From Euptelea pleiosperma (Eukaryota > Streptophyta > Magnoliopsida > Ranunculales > Eupteleaceae), in NCBI GenBank assembly GCA_035048495.1, contig CM068552.1, forward strand, positions 27,964,154-28,028,153: DNA of 64,000 bases. Direction: 5' to 3'. Shown here one piece after another: positions 45,931-58,217 of the stretch. Every line of letters starts with the position of its first letter. The stretch's first letter is position 1. A program made the translations under genes and the position numbers. The notes under the pieces are model-generated. The model saw only the letters and a list, made by a program, of their open reading frames with translations, searched no databases and was not told where the DNA came from.

Positions 45931-46429
45931 TGGACGAAGGCCCTTGTTACGTCATCGACTGTCATTTTGGGACGTTCCAAAAATTCCCCTCTTTTTCTTC
46001 TTTTGTTCCCTTTGAATTATTCACTTGAGAAGGGTGTTTTGGTCTTTTGTTATTAAAAGGGCATACGCCAATTGCAAGCTCGTTAAATGCTCATCTTCTT
46101 TGAGTTCAAATCAAAAAATTTATAATTTCGAAAATGCCTTTACTTTGTTTCATTCGTTTTCTTTAAATATTCACTTGGTAGGGGTAATTTTTTGGTATTT
46201 TCGTATCAAAATCACACATCACTTGCAAACACATCGAATGCTCCTCTCCCGATTTAAAAAAAAAAATTATTTCTAAAATATCCCTAAAATTCTTTAAATT
46301 CACAAATATTGCTACTTTCATCTTTTAAATTTTTTTTTTTTTTTTTACTTTTGAAGGGTTATTTGGTCATATTGCACAATGTTAACGTGCATTTATTGTA
46401 ATGCTACTTGGCCCTGAACTCTCTCTACA
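45931..46429. other. No gene seen
   Basis: AT-rich, T-run at 46329-46347; a partial internal similarity between 46020-46090 and 46165-46240 (CACTTG...GGT...TTTTGGT) suggests an old short duplication. Confidence 0.4.
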
Positions 46430-46489
46430 CTGGAAAATATTTTATGAGGAGCGTTCATCATCAGCATTGATGAACCATGTAGCACACTA

Positions 46490-46690
46490 TAGAGGACACT
46501 GACCGTATGGATGTTTGTCTCATCCCTAGGTGGATTTATAGAACAAAAATCAGTTTGATTAGTGATTTTAACCTTTGAATTTGAGTACCCCAAATAATGC
46601 TAGAAATCCACGGTTAAAAATATGCCATGAAAAAGACTCTAATCCGACGGATATAAATTATTAATCAGGATGAATTTTGGTACGTAGATC
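46490..46690. mobile_element. MITE copy, dispersed family A
   Basis: GACCGTATGGATGTTTGTCTC and CCTAGGTGGATTTATAGA on the left; the right side TTATTAATCAGGATGAATTTTGG inverts the left ATCAGTTTGATTAGTGATTTT. Confidence 0.65.
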
Positions 46691-48430
46691 CAATTAGAGC
46701 ATCTCCAATGCTAAAATGCCAAAAGGCTATCTGAATTCTATATTTTCAGACAGCTACAGTGACATGTTGTTTGATTTGGCACGGCATCTTCCAATGGTGC
46801 AATGTTATATCTCAATGCTATTTTTGGATTGGAGTCATTTTCATGGGTTGATTTTAACTAGTGTTATTGGCCGGTGCTAAAGCACGGGGTAAGAAATTAA
46901 AAAGAATTTCTTTATTAACAAAGAAATTCATAAAAAAATAAAAAACAAAAACTTTCATTATAACTATATAAAAATTAAAATGAAAATATAATTGGACCCC
47001 TTGCATATAAAAATACCTACAAATTTAACATTATGCTCTAAATATATTTAGTAAAAAAATCTCCAAAAAATATCTAGAATAATTATGTTACCACGTCCTT
47101 TAAAACGGTAATATAATTACGTAAGACTAAAATGTGTTATTGGCAACTTCGTAAATAAGATCTTTAAAATAAAATAAAATAAAATAAAACTACAATAATA
47201 TACGATAAGCAAGACATCCTTATTAGTTTACAATTTTACATTATAATTCTTAACTAATACGACTATATACATCAAATTGATCTTAAAAAAAAAAAGACAA
47301 TCTTTTTTTATTCACATTTATACGTCTATTCGTTCTTAAAAGTGTTCCTCGTAGCAGAGAGCAAAAATTGTCTCAATTTCTTTTTTTTTTTTGCTTGATA
47401 AGCGACTTCTCAAAGCTCTAGGTCTTACAAATAAACAAACAATCATTCTAGAGTCTAAACATAAACATGAATGTAAATAATTGAATAATAATTCTTTTAG
47501 AAGCCCAAATCAAGTATTCAACAGAGACGACTAATTGAAGGAAAAAAAAAGTTTTAGAAGAGATGGTAAAGATATCAAATCATATTGGCTTTTCTCTTGC
47601 TTCTGTGTCTTCGTCATTTGAAGAAGCTCAGCCGGTGAGAGAAAATGTGAGAACCATGCCTAAACCCTAATATTTATATATGACCGAATTAATGACTAAT
47701 TAAATGGACATTTATTTATTAACGAAATATGGAGAGACATTAGATGTCAATAATGAAAGTGATATTAATAGGAAAAACGTTTTAATTGAAACAAAAATAG
47801 AATGTTGTGAAAATTGAAAGAAGGAGATGGAAAGCCATTAGAAGGCCATAATGGAAGCGGTGGTAATAGGATAAACGTTTTGATTGAAACATAAATAGAA
47901 GGTTGTGAATGTTATGTTTCGGAAAATAAAAATGTGTTAAAAGACGTTGAGAAAGACGAATTTAAGAACGAATGAATAAATAATTTAAGAATGAAAGAGA
48001 AAATTAACGGATAAATAATTAAGATTTTAAAGAAAAATAAATTGAGTTGGTTAGAAAGTCTAAAAAGTCATTAATGTTTGAGGCGCATTATTTAAAGTGT
48101 CAATGGGTGTTTTTGGAAAAGACAAAAAAGATAGGGTAGAGTCAAGTGGATGAGAGAGGAAAAAGAATTTTAGGTTGTTGACATGGCACTCTGCATGATG
48201 AGAGTGCCACGTCAACTTGATGTGGAGGAGAGAGAACGATGCTGCTCGCTTCTCTGCTATAGTATAGATATATAGATGTGAGAATTTGAGCATTATTTGG
48301 GGTTCAAGATCGAAAGGCTTGAAATCACTAATCAGGCTGACTTTTGGTTTGTAGGTCCACCAAGGGATTGGCCAAACATCCATACGGTCAGCATCCTCTA
48401 AAAAAGTGTGCCACATGGACTGCTGATTAG
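46691..48430. mobile_element. Family A MITE interrupted by a Helitron
   Basis: 46691-46857 and 48277-48430 join into a continuous copy (TGGGTTGATTTTAA then TGTGAGAATTTGAGCATT), as judged from the uninterrupted relatives at 48432-48480 and 50936-50990. Confidence 0.7.
46858..48276 (-). mobile_element. Non-autonomous Helitron (1419 bp)
   Basis: On the minus strand it begins TCTATATATC after an A and ends with the hairpin CCCCGTGC-TTTA-GCACCGG, 10 bases and CTAG before a T. These are the Helitron signatures: 5' TC, 3' hairpin plus CTRR, A/T insertion and no target duplication. No Rep/helicase gene is present. Related paralogous MITE copies give the empty site, which confirms both ends. Confidence 0.85.
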
Positions 48431-48539
48431 CCAATCATAGGTTGATTTTAACCATGGGATTTTGAGCATTATTTGGGGTACAAGATCCAAAGGTTAGAAT
48501 GGTCCAAAGAGTCAATACCCATAAAGCTGCCATATGCTA

Positions 48540-48840
48540 AAATATAGCATATACTATATCCTGTATCAAATATAGCATATGTTCGAAATTTCAGACCGGA
48601 ATTTCGATATTGGGCTATGCTGAAACCGAAAACCATAAAAAACTAAATTCCAAATTAAATTTCGACTATTTTCGTAAATTCTATGTAATAGTTTGGTTTG
48701 TTTTTTTTCGTGAAATTTTGAACCTTTTGTGTTCAATAATCTCAATTTCAAAAGTTTCACACGAAATTTTAAAATTTCGACCAAAATTTCGGTTTCCATC
48801 ATCACTGAAATGGCATGCGAAACTAAATTTTAAACCTTGG
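48540..48840. repeat. Palindromic element with GAAATTTCGG words
   Basis: AGCATATACTATATC near 48550 and TTTCGAAATTTCAGACCGG on the left, with TTTCGACCAAAATTTCGG near 48778 on the right. Short inverted words give it a MITE-like look, but I did not find clean ends or a duplication. Confidence 0.45.
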
Positions 48841-48959
48841 TTGGGGGAGACCAAGAGAGATGATAGAGTCATTTGCCTATTGTTTGCAGCTGTCTGTAGT
48901 GGCTGCAAATATTAGACCACATTTTTGCCAAAAAAATGATTGGGTCTAATGCAAATATT

Positions 48960-49152
48960 TGTCAAGGATGAAACTCTTAGGATCAGAGGCTGGATCGGTG
49001 GGCTCTGATCCCGATCGGTCCGATCCAAACAGGGATCGGCCCATCTAGCCTGAGACGAAGTGAAAATCCCTTCTAAAACAGTGATCTCGGGCGAGACAGA
49101 GTATGGTTTGGATCGGATCGATGGGCTCCGATCACCCGAGACTTTGAACCAT
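48960..49152. mobile_element. GATCGG-rich MITE-like element
   Basis: It is packed with GATCGG/GGATCGG words and ends CGAGACTTTGAACCATG, the inverse of the start of 11414-11660. A third diverged member may lie at 52740-52850. Confidence 0.5.
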
Positions 49153-49506
49153 GATATTTGTTCGATGTTATGTGACCTAGCACACGCAAATGCCACGAAC
49201 GTTTGTGCGCAAACATTTGAAGCTCTACCAAACAAGGCCTTAATTAACCTAGGTATGAAAGTGGCAACTTTTGAGACATCAAAATTTTCAGATGTATCCA
49301 CACTCCACTAAGTGGCAGTGTAATTATACTTACAATCTAATTTCTGTGACAAAAAAACCCATCTAAAATGACTAAATTACCCTCCTCCCATGTCTAACTC
49401 CGCAATAAATGTTTAATGGGCTGGGCCTAGCTTCTGCCAAAGCCCAAGGCCCAAACTCCATGTCAAATTTAGGCCCAAAACCTATCAATACACCACTAAT
49501 CAAGCT

Positions 49507-51958
49507 TCAATATCTGTGTGTGTTTGTCATCCCATCCCTTGCATATTGTTGCCACATGAGCTGCTCCTCTACCAACAGCTTCTGCTTCTTCTCTATCTCC
49601 GACATTTGCACGTAAGCCGGCGGCGCCACCGATAAAGACGCCGCAAATGGGTCCATACCCACCATTGTAGTTCCACTGCCAGGCACTGGCGGTGCTGGCA
49701 ATGCTAACATTGCCGTCTGCCCCGACGATCCAAATGCAACACTACTTGCACTCCCCGTCGCTTCACGACCCCCGCTGGCTGTTGCCCCCGAGGTTGAGTT
49801 TTGGTACATACCGTCGAGCAATAGCATGTCAAAACCACCACCAGGCGCCACCTTCTGATTCTTCAAATTGCTTGTCGATTGCACCAATGCCGTCTCCCAT
49901 TCTGCTGAATCTTCTAACGAGAAGGCTTCCCATGCAGGTTCTGCCACCCTCACCGTCGTTGTAGTCATAGTCGTAGAACCACCATCAAATAAGTCTAATG
50001 CCAATTTGTCTCCTTGTTCATCTCCTAAATTCAACAAATCCATCTCTTGTTGGGGGTTATTCTCTTCTTCTTTTTCTCTCTCTTCTTGCTTGATTTCTTC
50101 CTTCTCTTCTTCATGAAATAACGCTTTCATGGTGTTCTTCTCTTCTTTGATTACAACTTCTTGTTTCTTCTCTTCTTGCACTACTTTGATCTTTGGCGCC
50201 TGGTTTTTATTAGCTCTCTTGATTTGTGCCATGGCAGACTTCTCTTGTATGAATTCGTCCATCACTTCCAGCTTCTTGGGTGTAATTCTCTTAATTTCCG
50301 GATAGTCGGAGGATTTGGAAACTCCTAATGCCTTGCACCAATTGTAGAATATATCAAGCTCGTCGAATTGATTTTCGATCCGCGTGAAGATATCATACAC
50401 CTTCACGCATTCAGGGACTTCTAGCTCCATGAACCGTTCGATCAAAATACCCAGTATTTCAATTATATCGTAGTATATGTGGAAGCTCTCATTCACTATT
50501 GGGTAGAGAGAGACGATCACCATCCGGTTGTTCTTCGCAGCTCCTATCGATTGGCCATGATGAAATCTTAATATAAATTATCCAACGGTAGGGATTTTGT
50601 GGAAGAATTCTAATGTATGGAACAGGAGAGCTTTGATATGAGTAGACAAAAATGTTTTTTTTTTACTTGCCTCCCTCATTAATTAGACAAATCAGACATG
50701 CCTCCCTAAATTCAGAAAATTTCAAGCTATAAATGGTCAAAGTCAAAGAACAAAGGAGGCAACTCTAACTTTTGAGTAGAACATTGTTGACACCTGCGGT
50801 CAGCAAAGTTACTTAGCTCCCACAATATGAGCCACGTGGCATATTCTTGACCTATTGATTTTTGTCCCAACCATATATGGACATACAGTCCAAATATTAG
50901 CCTGATTAGTGATTTCTAAGCGATGGATAAGAGTCGTTTTCATGGGCTGATTTTTAACCGTGGAATTTGAGCATATTGACCATTATTTGGGGTACAAAGA
51001 TCCAATGGTTTGAAATCTCTAATCAGGCTGATTTTTCTGACCCCAAAAAAAATCAGGCCAGTCTGAGTTTTCTGACCCCACCAATATGTGCTCTTCATTA
51101 ATTCTGAGCCATTCATTTCCTGAAGATCAAATTTGGTGGGGTCAGAAACTTCAGAATGGTCTGATTTTTTTTTTTGTAGGATGATCTCAGTGATGAGGAG
51201 ATCATCCACACCCAAAATGCTTTCCCATGTGGGCCCCACAGCTAGCTCTCGTTTGAGTCAAACGCCGTAATATTAATCCAAAAATTTAAAACATGGGTAC
51301 TGGTCAAACTCTAATACTTGCCTGATGGTCGACATGCTATAAATCGATCAAGTAGCTGTTGCAACTGTTTAATTCTCGTAAAGATCCGCTCAATTTTCAT
51401 CTCGCGAACTGGCGTAGTTCTCATATATGATGTCGTCCCTGCCTCTTCCTCTTCATCGCTTCCTACTACACCAACCAGCCCATGTCGACCATGCATCCGA
51501 AACTCAAGTTGATCATCAAGGTACTGCGCGTAAGTACGTATAAATGCCGAATAATCCCATGATTTAGATCGGGATCGGTCACGAAAGTCCGACATGTTTA
51601 ATAACCGTGTCCCGCACCGTGTCGCAAAAAATATCTCTTGCTCATAAGCCGGGTCACCTTCCGATAATAGTCGATGTATCAACATAAGTGTCTTGATTGC
51701 TACAGTCCAATTCTTCGTTTTGTTGAGTCGCTTCGAAAGCGTGTTGATACATGAGCTAACGTACGCACGCGAGTAGCACGTCAAGTTTAGTATCTCTTTA
51801 ATGTACCTCTCCTCGGCGGGGTACTCTTCGTGTCGTGTCGCTTTGACGATCGCTACATCAAGATCTGATAAGGAATTGCTGCTACTGACCTTTGCGAGGC
51901 CGATACTGGTCTGGTCCTTGACTGCACCTAGGGCTTTACGGATCTGGCTTGGACCCAT
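49507..51958 (-). CDS. ANTH-domain clathrin assembly protein (AP180/CALM family), 557 aa
   Basis: Two exons: 51958-51322 and 50543-49507, stop TGA. The intron (50544-51321) begins GCAAGT and ends TAG, a GC-AG intron; joining there gives CRPS-G-AAKNNR in frame, as expected for the family. Residues about 25-300 form the ANTH domain, which binds phosphoinositides and helps coat assembly in clathrin-mediated endocytosis; the N-terminal basic motif is VKATRHEEYP (residues 38-47). A charged Glu/Lys linker covers 320-375. Short coat-binding motifs follow: DLLNL (381-385), DLF (396-398) and DPF (510-512), and the C-terminus has EEQLMWQQYARDG. Length is typical for plant members. A Met at 220 opens exon 2 as a separate frame, but it lacks the N-terminal half of ANTH. 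No stops or shifts; likely functional. The closest Arabidopsis relatives I recall are the At1g03050/At4g02650 type. Confidence 0.93.
50830..51060. mobile_element. Family A MITE remnant in the clathrin-assembly intron
   Basis: It has GCCACGTGGCATATTC, ATTAGCCTGATTAGTGATTTCTAA, CATGGGCTGATTTTTAACCGTG and AATCTCTAATCAGGCTGATTT, i.e. both arms of the dispersed family. The rest of the intron down to 51240 repeats TCTGACCCCA and AATCAGGC words. Confidence 0.65.
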
Positions 51959-52114
51959 TGCTGGGGAGTGTGCGTAGGATTAGAACATTCCCCGGTGTCA
52001 AGTATAAGGATGGGCTAATGAGGATGATGGGCTGGTAGTTTGCCAAAAAAAGAGAAAGGGTAAAACTGTCAATGAAAAAATATTAATGTGTCAGCGAACG
52101 TGTGTACTAAGTAG

Positions 52115-52392
52115 CATGGTTTAAAAAACGACCGTTATGATGAAAATAACAGCCGTTGTAACGGATTCGGACCTCCCCGTTACTTTGTACCGTTAAAACA
52201 CTCAAAAAATAACGGCCATTATTTTTCGTTAATTATAGCAGGTATTATTTTTCGGTTGTAACAAAAATAAGGAATTTCAAAATTTGAATTTCAGCATCAT
52301 TTTTTCCGTTATTTTCCATTACTTGCCATTTTTTTTGCCCTGGAAAAAAGGGTAACGCCCCCAGTCCGTTATAACGGCCCGTTTTAGACCTT
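52115..52392. mobile_element. AACGG-family MITE
   Basis: It starts ATGGTTTAAAAAACG and ends CGTTTTAGACCTTG, with CGTTATAACGG words and the inverted GGGTAACGCCCCCAGTCC block near the right end. It lies about 160 bp upstream of the clathrin-assembly start codon. No clear flanking duplication. Confidence 0.75.
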
Positions 52393-54205
52393 GCTTGTCG
52401 GATTGGTGGTCGGCTGGCCATGAGACTTCAGTAGGTTGGCCACCCACCACCCACAACTAACCTACTAGAGTTTATTAGCTGACCCATTACCACTCGGCGA
52501 GAAATTTTAATTCTAAAATTTAGTTTTTTTACTTATGTTTTTTTTTAGAACATGGGTTTTCAAATTGCTCGTCGGAATGGTGGTTTGCCGACCACAAGAC
52601 TCTGGTAGGTTGTTCGCAGGTAATGGGCTGGCAGTCCACTAGAATCTCATGGCCGGTTGTCAATCACAGTTGTTTGATTTGGGATTAAAGGTTTTGGGGC
52701 GGGATGGTCTAGGCCGAGATGCACTGTTCCATGAAGAAACCTAACGTCGGCTCGAGCTAGACAGTCCGAGACGGTGTTGGATCAGGCGAATCCGGATTGG
52801 GATTGGCGCCCACCGATCCAACTTCTGATCCCGACTTCGAACTATGGTCATGAAGGGTAAGTCAGCTCTTTCAATGGTTGGGGTATGTCAAATTTCAAAG
52901 ACAATGGGGTACGTCAAAAATTCTCTTATTATTTTAAAATCGACGGTGACGGCGCCTCGAAGAACACTTAACACTCTATATCCTACCACTAGATCATTGC
53001 AAAATGATTTAATTATGCTAGCAAGAGAGAGAAAAAGTCAAGCTTATAAGAAAACAACAAAAAGAAATTTCAAGAAATTTGCCTCACCTCGGTCTCGGTT
53101 TTTTGTTTCCCGTTTTTGACCCTTTTTGGGATCGCCGGTTCAACCAGGACCGGGTACTAAAAGCACTGGTTAAGAGGGTCCCACCTGCAGCACAAAAGCA
53201 TAAGTAGCACAGTTCGACGGTGAAGCTTTGGTATTCTACAAGAATCCTGTATGTAGAAGCATACACTGGATTGTTTCCCTTTACAGCGACTCTTAGGAGG
53301 ATGGTTTTGCCCTTGAAGAGGAGAAAGATAGCTCTCTCTCTTCTTCTTTTCTCTCTTACGAACCAAAAATTACTTTACATTTCATAGGATCAAAGATCGG
53401 AGATTCAATGGACCTTGTGGATTCACGTGGCGCTTAGTTATGGTTGATGGGAAAGTTTGGGGGAATGCCACGTGCATACTCATCGTTGCACGTTGTCTCC
53501 CTATGACCTGCTCTAATAAGTTCCAACTTTCCTGGCCGTATATATTGATGTTCTTGATCCCTATTGGCCGTAAAGTGAACCCGTCGCACGTTTTTTCCGG
53601 AACTTTATTGAGTCGTGCGTTTGGGACGGAGAAGAAAATAAAAAGGGGAAAAAACATTACCCCTTTTGATAGCCAAGTGATAAAAAAAATATCAAACAAC
53701 AGAAGGGGGATGAGGATCGAACCTTTGGACAATTTTTAATTGAAAGATTAGATCGGTCTCTACCATTGAGAGGCATAGATGGCAAGATCAAAACGTCCAT
53801 ATGCGAAGTTAGATGAAGAATAGTGAGCTTCACTTCGTGCTCAGGCCCTCTCTGATGTCTTCACCAAGGTGTAAATCTTCTTCCCTGATCTTCAACACCC
53901 GATGATGGAAAAATGGGAAGATGCGGTATTGAGGCTCAATTTTCCCCATCGATTTCAGGGACTTGGTCTTCTTTGAAGATCCTTCTCTCTTGGAGGACGA
54001 ATATTATGGCTTGGCTAACGACAATGATAACCTACTGGAGATGCTCTTATAGAGATAACTATGACAAGAACTTTGAGCCATCTTGTATGATGCGGCCAAG
54101 AGAAATAAATGACTAAGAATACAAAGTAGAAAAACAACCAAAGATTCCTAAGAAGAGAGGTGGAGAGTAATAATTATGGATTATGGGAGAAATTGAATAC
54201 TCGCA
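52393..54205. other. No supported gene
   Basis: The sequence is mixed, without introns/exons I can assemble. Short frames of 90-116 codons (52844-53119, 53382-53739 on both strands) overlap each other and lack family motifs. Confidence 0.5.
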
Positions 54206-54540
54206 TGCAACGGTTGAAGAACATTCGAATTTGTTCAAGGACGAATTCATTCCAACCAAGGAGGGATGATGTAGATCAGGACGATGCAAATCAGATGGCA
54301 TTGGGGTATCTTAAGAAAGTGGATTGAGCACGGAGGAATTAGAGCGATCAGGCGTTCTGTGCATCCAAACGGCCATGAGGTGCAATGCATTCAGCCTTGA
54401 ATCGTTCGAACGAGATGCGGCTTCATTCGAACGAAATCCAACAAGTTCGAATGAACCAGATCTTGTTCGAACGAGGTTGCGAGAATTAATTTTCGAAAAC
54501 TCTATTGAGCTTCCCGACTAACCCCCTACCCCCACTTACA
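54206..54540 (+). pseudogene. Possible gypsy pol tail remnant
   Basis: Around 54225-54270 one frame reads SRTNSFQP followed by DDVDQDD, which resembles the extreme C-terminal phrase of some plant gypsy polyproteins. No upstream pol domains are visible. Downstream, TTCGAACGA recurs four times (54395-54475). Weak call. Confidence 0.25.
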
Positions 54541-55865
54541 TGTTTTAGATGTACGTACCCGAGGGAGAAAGTTGGCCAAAATATGAAAGTTTTTGACCTT
54601 TCTGATATCTTTCAAACCCCTTTGGAATCACCCCATTCTAATAACCCAATGATTTGATATGGAATTTTTACCTGGAGCTATTTCTATAGATTTGCCTACA
54701 GATTCCCGAAATGCAACTTCCAGGCTTCTGAACTTCTGATTTTTCTTCTATAGGACCCTTAGAAAAACTCTATTAAATATGTTTCTCTCTCTTCTTTCTA
54801 GATTTGGGTCATGGGTCCCAAGTAGATTTTTTTTTAGATTTTTTAAAAAACACATGGTGATCATGTCAATTCTATTTCTGTAAACCAGAAGAAAAAAATT
54901 CTATTTTCAACCCAGTTTTCTTGAAAAATACTTTTTACAGTACCTATGTATTATATTTTTCCTATTTAGTATTTAAGTCTAGTTTTTAGATATACGTGGT
55001 AGGTTTTCTAACTCCAAATAATGAGCCCTAGGAATTTTCTACAATGTAGACGTGTTCTGCATACTTTTCAGAACATAGAAACTTGCCCGGTTTTTTGTCA
55101 TTTTGTTTGCATCTTCGATTTGTTTTTCGATGTTTACATCGATTTGCTGATGTTTATTAATGATTTTATTTTTAGAATGGATATGGCATTCAAGAATGCA
55201 CAATAACCTAATTAATTGGTGTGTTTTGGAACTTAGCGACAACATAACTAGATTCGATTATACTTCATTTTTATTTTATCCCTACCTTACCCTTAGGACC
55301 ATGGATCTGGGTTATGAAATACAAGTCAGACCAAAGTGTCACAGGTCGGGTCCGGTAGACCTAAGATCGGGATGTAATGAAGTGTGATAGAGAATGAAGA
55401 AGTGGGTCAATAAGAAAAGGAAACCTCATGACTTGGTCCTTGTGAAACGAGGACTAGATAGCTGAAATTCTTTTGATGAGTAGACAAGATTCTTGTTCGA
55501 TGATATGAAGGGTTTATTCCTATAATTGTAGGGGTTAGAAAAGTTTCTTTTAAGAGAAGTTGAATGCGTCCTGGCAGATTGGCCTGTCATTAACCTTCCA
55601 AACTGAGTCACGGAGATTGAATACTTGGTTAAATGAGATGGACTACCAAATGCAGAAACCAAGTAGGAACTCACCAACTCTTTGATCCCCCAATGCAGAC
55701 AAAATTGAATAGTATTTGGCAAAGAAATCAACGAAGACGTCAAGTTGACAAGTGGGGAGTCTGTGAGGACCATCACGACCAACATTATTCGCATGGCCAT
55801 TCTTTGACCTAATTTTACCTCTTTTAAATACTTCCTTGCATTTGGGTCAAATAGTGGAAATGGTA
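54541..55865. other. No supported gene
   Basis: AT-rich; a 148-codon minus-strand frame at 55426-55872 shows no recognised domain and no upstream promoter or splice context. Confidence 0.5.
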
Positions 55866-55869
55866 ATAC

Positions 55870-56227
55870 CAAGGTTTAAAGGGGACCGTTATAACGGTAT
55901 AATGGACTGGGGGCGTTACCATTTTTTCCGTTATAACGAAAAAAACGCTCAGGGGCAAAAACAGAAATAACAGAAAATAATGGGAAAAAATGGAAATAAC
56001 AGAAAATAATGGCACTGAAATTCAAATTTTGAATTTTAAAATGGAAAAAAACGAAAATAAGCACCGTTTTTTTTTTCAAAAAATTTTCCAGAAAATAACG
56101 GTCGTTATTTTCGTTATAACAGGAAAAATAACAGAAAATAACAGCCGTTATTTTCTGGGCGTTTTAACGGTCCATAACGTAATGGAGTAGGTCCGAATCT
56201 GTTATAACGGCTGTTTTTTAAACCTTC
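55870..56227. mobile_element. AACGG-family MITE, complete
   Basis: It starts CAAGGTTTAAAGGGG and ends TTTTTTAAACCTTC, and GGTAATAC is duplicated on both sides (55862-55869 and 56228-56235). Interior words CGTTATAACG, GGACTGGGGGCGTTACC. Length 358 bp. Confidence 0.85.
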
Positions 56228-56235
56228 GGTAATAC

Positions 56236-56968
56236 TACAAATAAACAGTATGATTGACCTGAGTTTTTTTATGTTCCTTTCTCCCCACCTGCATTTGTAA
56301 GGGAAGAGTAGACTAGTGCCCAACTCCTTGCTGCGTTGTCCTAAATTTAGATTGTACTGCCTTTCTAAGTAGGAATCAAGAACTAGACCAAGCTGAATCC
56401 TATACTGGAGACTTACAGTTGACACACAAAGAGATCATTGACGGGGTCGCATCAAACTTTGCATGAGAACGATTCAATACAAGCCACAAACTCCAATTAC
56501 AATCACCACTGAACATGCCGCTCTTAAAAAGAAATCCAGATAATCATTACAACAGTTGCTAACACACATCAAACCAGATAATCATTACAACAGTAGATAA
56601 CACGCATCAAACCAAAACAACAAACTCCGGCCCTTATAGTTCGTTAACTGTAACAGAAACTAATTGCTTTAATTTACAAAAACTGAACTAATAAGTAGTG
56701 ACTGGGAAACACAATTTAGCAAAGTTTGGCACCTATTGCGGAGAGAGAAATCCACTTCGGAGCTGTAACCACCCCTGATGAAAAACAACAAATGCAAAGC
56801 CGCTGCTGAATGTAACTGTCCCCCCAAACTTCCTCTTTGGGAGGTTGCACCCATAACAACACACACGGAAACTCACCCAGCTTGCCTGCCAAAGTGTCCT
56901 TAGTGCACCTACACTGTATCACCTAAGCCTTGACATGGATGGAGGAGCCATCGTAAGAAGACAAGAGA
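56236..56968. other. Likely 3' flank of the NAC gene
   Basis: No coding pattern. The part next to 56968 may be 3' UTR on the minus strand; ATCATTACAACAGT with AACACACATCAAACCA is duplicated (about 56542-56575 and 56580-56613). Confidence 0.45.
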
Positions 56969-58217
56969 CTACTGCCCTTGGGTATCATGGTTCCTGGCAT
57001 CAAAATGCCAATGAGGATAGAGAGAGGCATCTGTATTTCCATTTTCTTCTGCTCTTCCACCCCAAGCAGCAGCAAGATTATAGGCAGAATCATATCCAGG
57101 GATCGCATTTCCTCCAAAACCATTATCCTGGATTAGTTGCAATATTTAAATTTTAGCACAAAGATAACCATACCACAAGCATTGAAAGAATAAGAGACCA
57201 ACTAAATCAGAAAAACAAGGAAAAGAATTAAAAGGGTACATAATTTGCATAAAATTGTGAAACAGTACAAGGTTTTACCTTTGAAACCATAGCCATGTTA
57301 TCCTCAAAGATACCAGATCCCGAGTTATAGAGAACTTCCGAACTACCATAATTGATGTAGCAGTTGGGAATGTGCTCAGAACCATTAGCTTCTATGGAGC
57401 ATTCCAGTGGGAACTCGAGATCACTCCAGTATATAAACGATTCATCTCCCAAAAGCGTTTGATCCATATCCTTTGAAACCATAGCCAACTTAGCCTCAAA
57501 TATAGCAGATCCTGTTGGCACCAAAGAATGAGGCATGCTTATACCAGACGGGGGCAGAACAACATCCGAAGGAAGGCCCGAGTTACAGATGCCTCCCAAA
57601 TTATCATAATTGTTGTAGAAGTGTGGGTCCTCACATGGAATGTGCTCAGAACCATTATCTTCCACAGGGCATTTCATTCTTGTTGGCACCAAAGCATGAG
57701 ACGTGCTTACACCAGATGTAGGCAGAATAGCATCCACAGGAAGGGTGGAGTTACAGAACCCTTCCAAATTATTATTAGCATTGTCGCGGCCGCAAGGGTC
57801 CTCACATGGAATTTGCTCAGAGCCATTAGTGGGGTATTCTATTGGATTCACAAGATCGGTCAACCCCATACCATCTTCCATTTCATTTTCCAGACTGTTA
57901 GGGAAATGGAATTCATAAATACGTTTCAGCTCTGCTGGCAAGGAAGGATGCTCCACTACGGCATTAGATGATGACACAGTTTGACAAGGAAACTCCAATG
58001 AAGACATACGTGTGTTCCCAAGGACGAGGGCACTATTTTCCACAGTGATAGTTTGATCATCAGCCGGCGCAAGTGATGAAGATCCACGGTCAGCAAAAGA
58101 GACAAGTTCCGAGGGGCCATTTACCACATCTTCCTCTTCAAATGGTGCTCCATGTTGCTCACCATTTTTCGGACCTCGACCACTCTTTTTAAAGATTTTA
58201 CAAAGGACATATGCATC
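56969..58217 (-). CDS. NAC transcription factor, last two exons (partial)
   Basis: The exon 58217-57279 follows an acceptor (TTACAG) and opens with [13 protein letters not shown]...NGEQ, the NAC subdomain E, which ends the DNA-binding NAC domain. A GT donor follows at 57278 (AAG|GTAAAA) and an acceptor (ATCCAG) precedes the terminal exon 57127-56969, which keeps the frame and ends HDTQGQ plus TAG. The visible part has 313+52 residues and belongs to the C-terminal regulatory region. It contains three copies of [30 protein letters not shown], the first two in a 57-residue repeat. Subdomains A-D must be on upstream exons, but upstream (58218-64000) only a LINE and a Tat element are found. Either a large intron continues past the window or the gene has lost its front half. 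An upstream in-frame ATG at 58391 lies in intron sequence and is not the start. Confidence 0.85.

Noticed and set aside
48060..48434. 124-codon minus-strand frame
   Set aside because: It crosses the Helitron/MITE boundary, so it is a chance frame across two elements.
55426..55872. 148-codon minus-strand frame
   Set aside because: No domain, no codon pattern, no splice or promoter context; it overlaps the MITE edge.
56923..57123. Alternative frame of the last NAC exon with hydrophobic stretches, suggesting a membrane-anchored NAC
   Set aside because: The upstream donor is in phase 0, and the joined frame ends at 56969 without a membrane segment.
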